Shown here: in pieces, positions 17,622 through 25,961 of the stretch
How the letters are laid out: each line of letters starts with the position of its first letter
Numbering within the stretch: the first letter of the stretch is position 1
DNA from: Mycolicibacterium stellerae
GTDB taxonomy: Bacteria > Actinomycetota > Actinomycetes > Mycobacteriales > Mycobacteriaceae
Length of the DNA: 64,000 bases
Reading direction: 5' to 3'
Assembly (NCBI RefSeq): GCF_003719305.1
Contig: NZ_RARC01000004.1
Location: 186,001-250,000 of the forward strand
Translations under genes and position numbers: made by a program
The notes under the pieces: model-generated
Told to the model about the DNA's origin: nothing
Database searches by the model: none
Seen by the model: the letters and a program-made list of their open reading frames with translations, nothing else

Positions 17622-20411
17622 ATGTCCGCGCGGGTCGTCAGCCGTGAGCGGCAAGCGTCCGCGATCGCCGAATTCTTGACCTCGGTTGTTGCCGCGCCCT
17701 CGGCTCTGGTGATCGAGGGTGAGCCTGGCATCGGCAAGACCACTCTGTGGTCGGAGACGATTCAACGCGCCGAGGCGGACGGCTTCCGTGTGATGGCCGC
17801 GCGGCCGGTCGCTGCGGAGTCGGTGCTGGCCTATGCGTCCCTGGCCGACATGTTGAGCGACGTCGACTCCGCCGTCCTGACGGAGCTACCCGAACCCCAA
17901 CGTCTAGCGCTCGACCGTGTCCTGCTGCGCGGCGACGCCGAAGATGTTCCAGCTGACCAGCGTGCGGTGGCTGCGGGATTCCTGTCCATCGTCACCATCC
18001 TCGCGGAGACGACGCGGGTCCTGCTGGCGGTGGACGACCTGCAATGGCTTGATTCCTCGAGCCGCCTCGTTGTTGCCTTCGCGGCGCGTCGGCTGACCGG
18101 ACCGGTCGGCATCCTCGCCACAGTCCGCACCGGCGACAACGACAGTGCGGGCTTGTGGTTGCAGCTTCCGCGTCCTGATTCGATCCGGCGAATCACCGTG
18201 CCGCCGATGAGTGTCGGCGCGCTGCACGCGGTGCTTTCCGACCGACTGGGCCGCTCTTTCTCGCGGCCCACGATGTTGCGTATCGAAGCGGCCTCCCGCG
18301 GTAATCCGTTTTATGCCCTTGAGATCGCCAGGATGATGGATGACCGCGAGCCCAACACCGGCATCTCGTTGCCCGACAGCCTCAAGGAATTGATCCGCTC
18401 GAAGGTGCGTGGCGGGGACTCAGATGTCGATGATGCGTTGCTGGCCGTGGCGTGCCTCGCCGCTCCGACCGTGGGATTGGTTGCACGTGCACTGGGCTCC
18501 GATCTCAATGTCGTTGCCGCGCAACTAGAGTCTGCCGAAAGCCGCGGCGTCATCGATATCGACGGCGATCAGCTCCGATTCAGCCACCCGATCTTCGCTC
18601 GCGGGGTCTACATCGACAAACCGCCAGAGCGGCGACGTGCCATGCACAGGCGACTGGCCGGCGTCGTCGACGAACCCGAGCTGAGGGCCAGGCACATGGC
18701 CCTTGGATCCACCACGGGAAACCCCGAGACGCTTGCGGCGCTCGATTCGGCAGCAGAGTCGGCGCGCATCCGCGGGGCCCCAGCCGCGGCGGCCGAACTG
18801 GTCGGTCTCGCGATCGAGCTGGGCGGAAGCACGCCGCAACGCCTCGTCCACGCGGCGGGCGACCATTTCAATGCCGGCGAATCCGGCCGCGCCCGTGCGC
18901 TTCTCGAACAGGCGATCGCGAAACTCGAGCCGGGCGTGGCCCGCGCCGAGGCGATGAGTCGACTCGGCTACGTGCGGCTGCTCGACGACAGTTTTCCCGA
19001 AGCGGCCGATCTGCTCGACGGAGCGCTCGCTGAGGCTGCCGACGATCCGGCAGTGCTGATTCCGGTGCTGGTCACACTGTCCTTCGCGCTGTTCAACTCG
19101 GGCCGGCTCGACGCATCGTTACGGCGTGCCGAGGAGGCGGTCGAGAAGGCCGAGGAAATTGGGCGGCCTGAATTGTTGAGTCAGGCGCTCGGTATGCGAG
19201 CGATGGTCCGGTTGCTGCACGGTCACGGCGTGGACGAGCTCGGCCTGCAACGGGCGCTCCAGCTCGAGGATCACCAGGCGAACATCCCGTTCGCACTCCG
19301 GCCGACCGTGCACAACGCAATCGTTCGGTCCTGTACCGGCGAGCTGGATTGGGCCCACGAACAGATGACGTCGCTTCGGCGGCGTTGTATCGAACACGGC
19401 CAGGACGGTGAGCTGATGCTCGTCGCATTCCAGGGCACCTTGGTCGAGATCTGGCGCGGCCGTTTCGCGGAGGCCGCGCTCATTGCCGAGGACACGATGG
19501 AGCTCGCGCAGCAATTAGGTGGTGACTTGCCGCTGTCGGTGGCGCTCACATGCCGGGCATTGCTCGCGGCCTACACGGGGCGGGTCGATGAAGCGCGCGC
19601 CGCGGTCGATGACGCGCGGGCAGCCAGCCAGCGTTGCGGCTCGGTCAGGTTGGGCGAATGGCCCACAGTGGCGCTTGGCTTCCTCGAGGTTTCGCTGGGT
19701 GAGTATCGGTCGGCGCTGACGGCCCTTGCGCCTCTGCTGGGCAGGGTGGAGATGATGCCGGACGTCACCGAGATCATCACTGCCTCGTTCATCCCTGATG
19801 CGGTGGAGGCGATGGTCGCGCTGGATCGGCTTGAGCATGCAGAGCAACTGGTGACGGCGCTCGAACGAAACGGATCCCGGCTGCGTCGGGATTGGATGCT
19901 GGCAGTCGGCGGCCGCGGCAGGGCGATGCTGTTGGCCGCCCGCGGTGACATTGCCGGGGCGTTCGAGGCGGCCGAGCAGGCGATGTCGGCGCACGAGAGA
20001 ATGGCGATGCCCTTCGAACGGGCACGTACACAACTCGTTGTCGGACAGCTCCAGCGTCGTCAGCGCATGAAGGGCGTGTCGGCGCTTAGCTTCCAGGATG
20101 CGCTGGAGGCGTTTGAACAGGTAGGTACGCCGTTATGGGCGGACCGTGCGCGCACTGAGCTCGGTCGTGTCATCGTGGGCGCGCGCCGAAAGGTGCTCAC
20201 CGTGTCCGAACGGCGGGTGGCCGAACTCGCGACCTCGGGGCTGACCAACCGCAACATTGCCGCCGCCATGTTCATCAGCCCGAAGACAGTTGAATCGAAC
20301 CTGGCCCGCATCTACGCCAAGCTCGGTATTCACTCGCGCGCAGAACTCGGCCGACACGTCGCCGAGCTGGATATCGAACTCGGCCGACACGTCGGCGACC
20401 TAGATATATAG
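17622..20411 (+). CDS. Large ATP-binding LuxR-family transcriptional regulator (LAL/STAND type)
   Basis: 929-residue regulator. The N-terminus is an AAA/STAND ATPase module: Walker A GEPGIGKTTLW (about residue 38) and Walker B VLLAVDDLQWLDSSS (about 140). The middle (about 380-830) is helical and TPR-like, the usual signal-binding region. A LuxR HTH lies at the C-terminus (VSERRVAELATSGLTNRNIA and KTVESNLARIYAKLGIHSRAEL, about 855-910). Such proteins hold ATP and activate transcription on ligand binding. Starts at ATG 17622 or 17586 are both possible; only a poorly spaced GAGGA precedes 17586. The last 22 residues are a duplicated ELGRHV-DLDI unit (see repeat). Targets are unknown. Confidence 0.9.
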   Translation: MSARVVSRERQASAIAEFLTSVVAAPSALVIEGEPGIGKTTLWSETIQRAEADGFRVMAARPVAAESVLAYASLADMLSDVDSAVLTELPEPQRLALDRVLLRGDAEDVPADQRAVAAGFLSIVTILAETTRVLLAVDDLQWLDSSSRLVVAFAARRLTGPVGILATVRTGDNDSAGLWLQLPRPDSIRRITVPPMSVGALHAVLSDRLGRSFSRPTMLRIEAASRGNPFYALEIARMMDDREPNTGISLPDSLKELIRSKVRGGDSDVDDALLAVACLAAPTVGLVARALGSDLNVVAAQLESAESRGVIDIDGDQLRFSHPIFARGVYIDKPPERRRAMHRRLAGVVDEPELRARHMALGSTTGNPETLAALDSAAESARIRGAPAAAAELVGLAIELGGSTPQRLVHAAGDHFNAGESGRARALLEQAIAKLEPGVARAEAMSRLGYVRLLDDSFPEAADLLDGALAEAADDPAVLIPVLVTLSFALFNSGRLDASLRRAEEAVEKAEEIGRPELLSQALGMRAMVRLLHGHGVDELGLQRALQLEDHQANIPFALRPTVHNAIVRSCTGELDWAHEQMTSLRRRCIEHGQDGELMLVAFQGTLVEIWRGRFAEAALIAEDTMELAQQLGGDLPLSVALTCRALLAAYTGRVDEARAAVDDARAASQRCGSVRLGEWPTVALGFLEVSLGEYRSALTALAPLLGRVEMMPDVTEIITASFIPDAVEAMVALDRLEHAEQLVTALERNGSRLRRDWMLAVGGRGRAMLLAARGDIAGAFEAAEQAMSAHERMAMPFERARTQLVVGQLQRRQRMKGVSALSFQDALEAFEQVGTPLWADRARTELGRVIVGARRKVLTVSERRVAELATSGLTNRNIAAAMFISPKTVESNLARIYAKLGIHSRAELGRHVAELDIELGRHVGDLDI
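20343..20408 (+). repeat. 33-bp tandem duplication at the 3' end of the LuxR gene
   Basis: Two in-frame 11-codon copies, 20343-20375 and 20376-20408, encode ELGRHVAELDI and ELGRHVGDLDI directly before the stop codon. The copies differ at a few bases, so the duplication is not brand new. It extends the HTH tail by one unit. Confidence 0.85.
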
Positions 20412-20458
20412 GGAAACACCCGATTCCTTTGCGCCGATATCCGGTTAGCGTTCAATCG

Positions 20459-20734
20459 ATGACAGTTCCGGTGCCCTGCTATCTCGTCGAGTGGTATCAC
20501 TCCGCCGTCACGGAGGAACCGCTCGATGACACAGTCGCGCGTCTGAAGGACTCCGCGGTGTTGATGTCTGCGCAGGGGTCACCGGTCCGACTGCTCAATC
20601 TGCTCGCCGTGCCCACCGACGAGGTGCTCTTCGCCGTGTTCACCGCCGACTCGGCGACCGTCGTGGCCGAGACCTGTGACCACGCCGGGATCCCGGCTCA
20701 GCGGGTCAGCACCGCGACCGAGGTGGACCTTTAG
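20459..20734 (+). CDS. Small DUF4242-like conserved protein
   Basis: 91 residues starting at ATG 20459 (TVPVPCYLVEWYHS). The CYLVEWY opening, ALVMSAQGSP-like middle (here SAVLMSAQGSPVRLLNLLAV) and VPTDEVLFAVF resemble small actinobacterial DUF4242-type ferredoxin-fold proteins with no known function. It lies 47 bp after the LuxR gene in the same direction and may be its target or partner. No strong ribosome site is seen. Confidence 0.55.
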   Translation: MTVPVPCYLVEWYHSAVTEEPLDDTVARLKDSAVLMSAQGSPVRLLNLLAVPTDEVLFAVFTADSATVVAETCDHAGIPAQRVSTATEVDL

Positions 20735-20802
20735 CGGACGCAGTGATCTGGAGCGGTGCCTTCAGCCGACGAGGTCGCCCGGTCTACCCCGTCGCCCCCG
20801 CA

Positions 20803-21804
20803 CTACGTCAATGCACCGGCGGCCGCCCGCAGCCGGGTATGTGTGCCGTCGTAGGGGTCGGACCGCGGGAGAAGCGACTTCGCGATCTTGGTGACCGCGC
20901 TGTAGTTGACGTCGACGACGTTGGCCAGCGGGGACCTGCAAAGCTGGCTGCATACCTGATAGGCATCCATCCGACCAAGCCCGTATAGCTCGGTCAGCCA
21001 CCTCACCATCTCGACCTGCGAGCACCGCCAGGCGTCCTCGAGCGGACGCGCGGAGCCCACGGTGAGCAGGGCATCGTCGTGCTCGAGCCGGGGCCAGGCC
21101 GGCGCGCCGCCCTTGATCAGGTCGACGACGATCGTCACGTTCATCGCCCCCTCCAGTGCGGTACCACACGTTTCGCCCTCGCCCTGGCGGTAATGACCGT
21201 CGCCCACCGAGAACAACGCACCCTCGACGTTGACGCCGAGGTAGATCGTCGTCCCCGCCCGCAGTTCCGGGGTGTCCATATTGCCGCCGAAGTAGTCCGG
21301 CACCAGTGTGGTGCGGACCTCGCGCAGGGCCGGCGCGACGCCGACGGTGCCCAGCATGGGTGCCAGCGGCATCGTCATGGTGAAGTCGCTCTCGTGCGCG
21401 ACGAACGTCGCCTCCCGAGCGACTCTGTCGACCTGGTAGATCCAGGTGAGCTCCGGCAAGGGCGTCTGCAACGTCGCGGTCCTGTCGGTTCCGGTGAGCG
21501 CGCCGAACAAGGGGATTGTGGTGGACGCCGCCCAGTCACGAGCGGGCTCCAAGGACACGACATGCAACGCGAGGGTGTCACCGGGCTGGGCGCCGGTCAC
21601 GTAGAAGGGTCCGGTCTGCGGATTGAGCTCCTTGGTGTTGAGAACCTCGCTTGGCTTGTCGGCGCTCGAGGTGACTCGACCGGCGAACGCGTCCTCCGTC
21701 CACAGTTTGAGCACCGTGCCCGGGGTCACCTCCATTACCGGCTCGGCACCGCCGAAGGTCCAGACGTACTGATCCGGTGTCGGCGTGAACTCAACGGTTG
21801 CCAT
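20803..21804 (-). CDS. Acetamidase/formamidase
   Basis: 333-residue amidase of the FmdA/AmdA family, which hydrolyses short amides to the acid and ammonia. Seen motifs include QPGDTLALHVVSLEP, GNMDTPELRAGTTIYLGV, the GDGHYRQGEGE segment expected to bind metal, and RLEHDDALLTVGSARPLEDA. It is the last gene of the leftward cbtB-cbtA-amidase operon and overlaps the cbtA end by 14 bases. Nitrile hydratase genes are divergent from this operon, so it probably completes nitrile-to-acid conversion by hydrolysing the amide product. Confidence 0.9.
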   Translation of the reverse strand: MATVEFTPTPDQYVWTFGGAEPVMEVTPGTVLKLWTEDAFAGRVTSSADKPSEVLNTKELNPQTGPFYVTGAQPGDTLALHVVSLEPARDWAASTTIPLFGALTGTDRTATLQTPLPELTWIYQVDRVAREATFVAHESDFTMTMPLAPMLGTVGVAPALREVRTTLVPDYFGGNMDTPELRAGTTIYLGVNVEGALFSVGDGHYRQGEGETCGTALEGAMNVTIVVDLIKGGAPAWPRLEHDDALLTVGSARPLEDAWRCSQVEMVRWLTELYGLGRMDAYQVCSQLCRSPLANVVDVNYSAVTKIAKSLLPRSDPYDGTHTRLRAAAGALT

Positions 21805-22603
21805 GCATTGCTCCCAATAGCGACGCCGGTGAGTCGACTCGGGAGCTGCGGGGGAGCATCACCACGAAGCCCGCGGCTATGACGGTCCACAGGATCGCCT
21901 GGGTCACCAGGGAGCCGATCCTGAAGTCGCTCAACACCTCTGCGGGGAATCCGGGGAAGACGATGTCGCCGTCGGGTCCGGTCATCGGTCCCGGCACCTC
22001 GTGGAAGGACGGCATCAGCGCCACGACTGCGGTGACCGCCAATAGGTAACCGGCCACCGCGGCCATCGAGGCTTGCCAGGCACCGATACGGGGCGCGAAC
22101 CGCAATGCTGCGGCCGTTGCCACCGCAATCAACACCACCGACACGACGACGACCGCCAGGTATGCGGAGGTCCGCTCGCCGATGGTCTCCTCGAGGCCGA
22201 CGCCGGGCGGGTTCGGCGGGTAGGCGAGCGAAGGGATGAGGGTCGTCGACACGGACGCGGCCACCGCGAGCAGTGCCGCAACTGCCCGTGCGTCGACACG
22301 CATCTGGCGCCGGCGCAGGACTGCTAACAGGACGCTGAATGCGACCGCGAACAGTGCGCCCATCACTGTGCCGAACACCACGGTGCCGACGCCCGCGCCG
22401 ACGTTCTCCTGCAGCTGCCTGCTGAAGACCTCGTGCGCGTGGCCGTGCTCACCGGTCAGCAGCGACTCGGCGTGTGCCCGGCCTTCTTCGTAGCCGATCG
22501 CCGCCTCGATCAGCGGCGAGATCTGCATGCGGGCGTACGCGAACGACGCCAGGCCGGCAATCAGACCCGAAGCGACACCAAGGGCGATGTACTTCTTCTC
22601 CAT
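21791..22603 (-). CDS. cbtA: Cobalt transporter subunit CbtA
   Basis: 270-residue integral membrane protein with about six hydrophobic spans (for example VASGLIAGLASFAYA, VFGTVMGALFAVAF, AYLAVVVVSVVLIAVA, MAAVAGYLLAVTAVVALM). The second segment has the CbtA-type sequence HAEVF-like EHGHAHEVFSRQLQ, with metal-binding His residues. CbtA works with CbtB in cobalt uptake. It lies 12 bp downstream of cbtB, next to a cobalt-type nitrile hydratase, so it probably feeds that enzyme. Confidence 0.87.
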   Translation of the reverse strand: MEKKYIALGVASGLIAGLASFAYARMQISPLIEAAIGYEEGRAHAESLLTGEHGHAHEVFSRQLQENVGAGVGTVVFGTVMGALFAVAFSVLLAVLRRRQMRVDARAVAALLAVAASVSTTLIPSLAYPPNPPGVGLEETIGERTSAYLAVVVVSVVLIAVATAAALRFAPRIGAWQASMAAVAGYLLAVTAVVALMPSFHEVPGPMTGPDGDIVFPGFPAEVLSDFRIGSLVTQAILWTVIAAGFVVMLPRSSRVDSPASLLGAMHGNR

Positions 22604-22615
22604 GTCGAATCCTGT

Positions 22616-22843
22616 TCAGTGGCAGGGGAAGCCCAGCAGATGGCGGGCGTCGTGGACGAATTCGTGAACGTGGGTGTCGGCGCCGAATATCGATACCGCG
22701 CCCTGGTCGTAGCCGAGGAAGTAGTAGGCGATCAGGGCCAGCACTGTGGTGGCGGTGAGCCAGAGCGCGATGCCGATCACGGTGCTGTCCGGGGTGTCGA
22801 CGGCACCGCTCCAGCGGGCAACCGAATCGTGGGAAGCAGTCAT
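22616..22843 (-). CDS. cbtB: Cobalt transporter subunit CbtB
   Basis: 75-residue protein with one membrane span (IGIALWLTATTVLALIAYYF) and the conserved His-rich C-terminus HVHEFVHDARHLLGFPCH, diagnostic of CbtB and likely to bind cobalt. ATG at 22843 follows an excellent AAGGAGGA ribosome site. First gene of the leftward operon. A CAATAGTT/AACTATTG dyad sits 21 bases upstream of the start. Confidence 0.9.
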   Translation of the reverse strand: MTASHDSVARWSGAVDTPDSTVIGIALWLTATTVLALIAYYFLGYDQGAVSIFGADTHVHEFVHDARHLLGFPCH

Positions 22844-23100
22844 GGCGAGGGTCCTCCTTGGTTCAATAGTTCCACCACGCAACTATTGCGCGCAGCGGTG
22901 AGTCTGTGTCAGTGGGCGGGCTGCGTCAACCCGAACCACACCGGGTGCCAACCTGGAAACCAGTTATTAACAAAGGAGTTCGGCTCCGGTAAATCCTGCG
23001 TTACGACCCGACCGCAGCGTTTGCGCTCAGCCGAAGACGTGCTGTTAGTTGTTCAGTGAAAGTATTTCGCAAATGAACTAAAGGATCGGAGACGACCGAC
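22844..23100. promoter_or_regulatory. Divergent promoter between cbtBA-amidase and nitrile hydratase operons
   Basis: The 257-bp region separates divergent operons. CAATAGTT (22864-22871) and AACTATTG (22881-22888) form a perfect 8-bp dyad with a 9-bp spacer, the size and style of a MarR-family operator. A second weaker pair, TTAGTT (23045-23050) and AACTAA (23076-23081), flanks the leader of nthB. A MarR gene lies at the end of the rightward operon, so control of both operons from here is a reasonable inference. Confidence 0.55.
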
Positions 23101-23796
23101 ATGCATGGACCGCACGACGTCGGAGGCCGCGACGGTCTCGGCCCCATTGCCACGGAGTTCCTCGAACCCGGCATACCCGACTGGCGCTACCCCTTCGAAG
23201 GCCGGATGCACGCGGTTACCGCAATGGCGATCGCCAAGGGCGCGTTCAACCTAGACGAGCAACGCCATGGCATTGAGCTGATGCGGTGGAGCGACTACAC
23301 CGACTCGACCTATTACGCGCATTGGCTGTTCTCGGTGGAGAAGCTGCTCAACGACAAGGGTTACATCACCCACGACGAGATCGACCAGCGGATGGCGGAG
23401 CTCGGGGCACCGAGCATGACGCCGCACCCGCAGAAGCCAGAAAGCCTTTCGCCGTTTGCCGAACAGATGATCGACGTGCTGTGGAAGGGCACCCCCCACG
23501 ACCTGCCTGCCGAGACATCCCCGTCCTACGACGTCGGCGCCACCGTCCGAGTGCGCAACATCCACGACACCAGCCACAACCGGCTGCCCGGATACCTCAA
23601 CCGCGCCACCGGTGTGATCGCCAAGCAGTACGGCGCGTTCCATGATCCCGCGGCCAGTGCGCATCAGCAGACCGAGGTGCCTCACCAGCTCTACATGGTC
23701 CGGTTCACCTCCACCGAACTGTGGGGCGATGCCGCGGTCGAGGAATTCGATCTGTATGCAGACCTGTTCGAGGACTACCTCGAGCCCGCCGAATAA
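23101..23796 (+). CDS. nthB: Nitrile hydratase, beta subunit
   Basis: 231-residue beta subunit of the alpha-beta hydratase that converts nitriles to amides in the cytosol. It opens MHGPHDVGGRDGLGPI, the family hallmark. FEGRMHAVTAMAIAKGAFN and the C-terminal SH3-like part (VGATVRVRNIHDTSHNRLPGY, split) are also typical. ATG at 23101 with a GGAG about 10 bases upstream. Beta-before-alpha order is usual for cobalt-type enzymes. The alpha gene follows after 42 bp. Confidence 0.95.
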   Translation: MHGPHDVGGRDGLGPIATEFLEPGIPDWRYPFEGRMHAVTAMAIAKGAFNLDEQRHGIELMRWSDYTDSTYYAHWLFSVEKLLNDKGYITHDEIDQRMAELGAPSMTPHPQKPESLSPFAEQMIDVLWKGTPHDLPAETSPSYDVGATVRVRNIHDTSHNRLPGYLNRATGVIAKQYGAFHDPAASAHQQTEVPHQLYMVRFTSTELWGDAAVEEFDLYADLFEDYLEPAE

Positions 23797-23838
23797 CCGC
23801 CTAGCTCCAAAAGTCAACGAGAACAAGGAGATCAGAAG

Positions 23839-24429
23839 ATGGACTGGCTTTCACTACCCGACGTCGAAGCGCGGGTGAATGCGCTGGAGTCATTGATGGT
23901 GGAGAAGGGATTGGCCGAACACGAGGCCGTCGACGCCGTCGTCGCATCGTTCGAGAACGACATGGGCCCCGTCAACGGCGCCAAGGTGGTGGCCAGGGCG
24001 TGGACCGACCCGGAGTACAAGGAGTGGCTGCTGCGCGATGCCACCGCGGCCATCGCCGATATGGGGTTCACCGGCCTGCAGACCGAGCACATGGTGGCGG
24101 TGGAGAACACCGCCGAGCGGCACAACGTCGTGGTGTGCACGCTGTGCTCCTGCTACCCCTGGACGCTGCTGGGCATTCCGCCTGCCTGGTTCAAGTACCC
24201 GCAGTACCGGGCTCGGGTGGTGAAGGAGCCGCGTAGCGTGCTGGCTGAGTTCGGCGTCGAACTGCCCGAGGACGTCAAGATCGACGTGTGGGACAGCAGT
24301 GCCGAGATCCGGTATCTGGTGATACCGCAGCGACCCGAGGGCACCGACGGCATGACGATGGACGAACTGATGCTGCTGATCAGCCGCGACTCCATGGTAG
24401 GCACCGCGCTTGTTGGGGCGGGGGCCTGA
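23839..24429 (+). CDS. nthA: Nitrile hydratase, alpha subunit, cobalt type
   Basis: 196-residue catalytic subunit. The metal claw is VCTLCSCYPW with Cys100, Cys103 and Cys105. Thr at position 101 of the CTLCSC motif marks the cobalt rather than the iron (CSLCSC) class. In mature enzyme two of these cysteines are oxidised and bind a low-spin Co(III). RVVKEPRSVLAEFG after the claw is also typical. A GGAG-like AAGGAG site precedes ATG 23839. The stop overlaps the activator gene start (TGATG). Adjacent CbtAB and the activator fit cobalt loading. Confidence 0.96.
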   Translation: MDWLSLPDVEARVNALESLMVEKGLAEHEAVDAVVASFENDMGPVNGAKVVARAWTDPEYKEWLLRDATAAIADMGFTGLQTEHMVAVENTAERHNVVVCTLCSCYPWTLLGIPPAWFKYPQYRARVVKEPRSVLAEFGVELPEDVKIDVWDSSAEIRYLVIPQRPEGTDGMTMDELMLLISRDSMVGTALVGAGA

Positions 24430-24809
24430 TGGCCACCGCCACCATCGATCTGACGGGCTTCGACGACCTGCGCGGCACCTCAGCCCTGCCGAGATCGAAC
24501 GGCGAACTGGTCTTCGACGCGCCGTGGCAGGGCCGGCTCTTCGGGTTGGTGGTGCACCTGTGCAAGGCGGGCGCCTTCGAGTGGGACGAATTCAAGACGC
24601 ACCTCATCGCCGTGATCGACGAGTCGGGGCTCACCGACGTCTGCGACCCCGCGGTGTATTACCGCCAGTTCGGTGAGGCGTTCTGTCGGCTCGCCGCTCA
24701 GAAGAAGTTCTTCGACGCAACGACGCTCGACAAACAGACCGTGGCCGAGGCGGCGCTGCTCGCCCACGACGACCACGACCATGATCACGACCACCCGCAT
24801 CACCACTAG
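24429..24809 (+). CDS. Nitrile hydratase activator/cobalt chaperone with His-rich tail
   Basis: 126-residue accessory protein of the nitrile-hydratase activator family, which resembles the beta-subunit N-terminus and inserts cobalt into the alpha subunit by subunit exchange. LVFDAPWQGRLFGLVVHLCK and FEWDEFKTHLI are family-typical. The last dozen residues are an alternating Asp/His tail (DDHDHDHDHPHHH), a probable cobalt-binding extension that many activators lack. ATG overlaps the nthA stop, implying translational coupling and stoichiometric production. Confidence 0.9.
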   Translation: MATATIDLTGFDDLRGTSALPRSNGELVFDAPWQGRLFGLVVHLCKAGAFEWDEFKTHLIAVIDESGLTDVCDPAVYYRQFGEAFCRLAAQKKFFDATTLDKQTVAEAALLAHDDHDHDHDHPHHH

Positions 24810-24819
24810 GAGCATCGAG

Positions 24820-25338
24820 ATGAGCAAGGCCACCGCGCTGTCCATCAGCGTCGGAATCTTCGGCGCCCTGTCCACGTGGTTGACGGCGACCATCTGGCCG
24901 CTTCCCGTGTGGGTGCTGTTCCTGGCGTGGGCGTCGTTCTTCTTCGTCGGCTCCGGCGGCTCCGGCCTGGTGAAGTCCGTCGCGTGCAACTGGGCGGGCA
25001 TCCTCATCGCCACGTGCACGCTGCTTGCCGTCAGTGCCACCGCCAGTGCCGTACTGCTCGCCGTCGCGGTCGGAATCGGAAGTCTGGCAATGGTTCAGGT
25101 GTCGCGGTTGCCGTGGCTATCGGCCACCCCCGCCATCGTGTTCGGCTTCGCGATGACGGTCGGCACGATCGCCGCCACCGGTAATGGCATCCTCACGCCA
25201 GGGGTGACCAACCCCGCCCTGATCGCGGGTGTCACGGCACTGGTGGGCGCCACGTTCGGCATTGCGTCGGAGTGGGGCGCCTCGGTCATCGCCAAGTTTG
25301 CAGGCGTTCGCGCAGTCGAATCAGGACAGCCGGCGTGA
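24820..25338 (+). CDS. DUF1097 integral membrane protein
   Basis: 172 residues with five or more hydrophobic spans (for example LSISVGIFGALSTWLTATI, WVLFLAWASFFFVGSG, AVLLAVAVGIGSLAMV, AIVFGFAMTVGTIAA). The GALSTWLTA opening and WASFF segment match DUF1097/YcdZ-type inner-membrane proteins of unknown function. ATG 24820 follows an AGGAGC site and starts 10 bp after the activator stop, so it belongs to the nitrile hydratase operon. A role in nitrile, amide or ammonia movement is possible but unproven. Confidence 0.75.
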   Translation: MSKATALSISVGIFGALSTWLTATIWPLPVWVLFLAWASFFFVGSGGSGLVKSVACNWAGILIATCTLLAVSATASAVLLAVAVGIGSLAMVQVSRLPWLSATPAIVFGFAMTVGTIAATGNGILTPGVTNPALIAGVTALVGATFGIASEWGASVIAKFAGVRAVESGQPA

Positions 25339-25418
25339 ACACTGCGGCCGGGGCCCGTCGCCAGATATGCTGCCGAGAACAATAATTCGCGGTGAAAGCG
25401 ATTGCATCAGGAGGGGAC

Positions 25419-25859
25419 GTGCCCACCTCGACGAGCATGGACAGCGTCTCCGAGGTTCTGTTGCGGGCCGGGCGCTGGTGGACCGACGCATTGTCGAGCG
25501 GCCTGGTGGATGCCGAGGTGAACAGCATCGAGGGCTGGCGAGTGCTTGGCGCCCTGCGCGGTGGCGAGGGGTTGACCATGAGCGACGTCGCCGCAGCGAT
25601 GTCCGTGCCTCCGCCGACCTTGACGCGGATCGTGGACAAGTTGGTCGACGGCGGTTTCGTCCTGCGCCGCGTAGACGCGATGGACCGCCGCCGGATTCTG
25701 GTCTACCTCTCCGCGAGGGGAAGGGCGAAGGTCCGCAAGCTTGCCCGCCAGGAGTCGTTGATGAAGGCAGCTCTCGTGGACGAGCTCGGCGAGGAGACGG
25801 CCGTCCACCTGGTGCGCACCCTCGCTCGGGTGGCCGAACTATCGGTACCCGGCAAGTAA
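25419..25859 (+). CDS. MarR-family transcriptional regulator
   Basis: 146-residue winged-helix regulator. The HTH (GLTMSDVAAAMSVPPPTLTR) and wing (GGFVLRRVDAMDRRRILVYL) are clear, at about residues 50-100, between dimerisation helices. GTG at 25419 is chosen for the AGGAGGGG site 3 bases upstream; a GTG at 25392 lacks one. It sits at the end of the nitrile hydratase operon and just before the AmiC-like sensor, so it is the best candidate regulator for the dyad in the cbtB-nthB promoter. Confidence 0.85.
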   Translation: MPTSTSMDSVSEVLLRAGRWWTDALSSGLVDAEVNSIEGWRVLGALRGGEGLTMSDVAAAMSVPPPTLTRIVDKLVDGGFVLRRVDAMDRRRILVYLSARGRAKVRKLARQESLMKAALVDELGEETAVHLVRTLARVAELSVPGK

Positions 25860-25961
25860 GTGTGTGGCGTCGTGACTTTTCGCATCACGAACAGGCGTGA
25901 AATGCAACGGTAACTGCGAGCCTTCACGATCGTTGCGAACGAAAGTGGACGGAGGTCCAAC
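25860..25961 (+). promoter_or_regulatory. Region before the amide-sensor gene with a 6-bp dyad
   Basis: TCGTGA (25870-25875) and TCACGA (25885-25890) form an inverted pair with a 9-bp spacer, the same spacing as the CAATAGTT dyad upstream of cbtB but a different sequence. A GGAGG ribosome site lies at 25951-25955. Confidence 0.4.
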
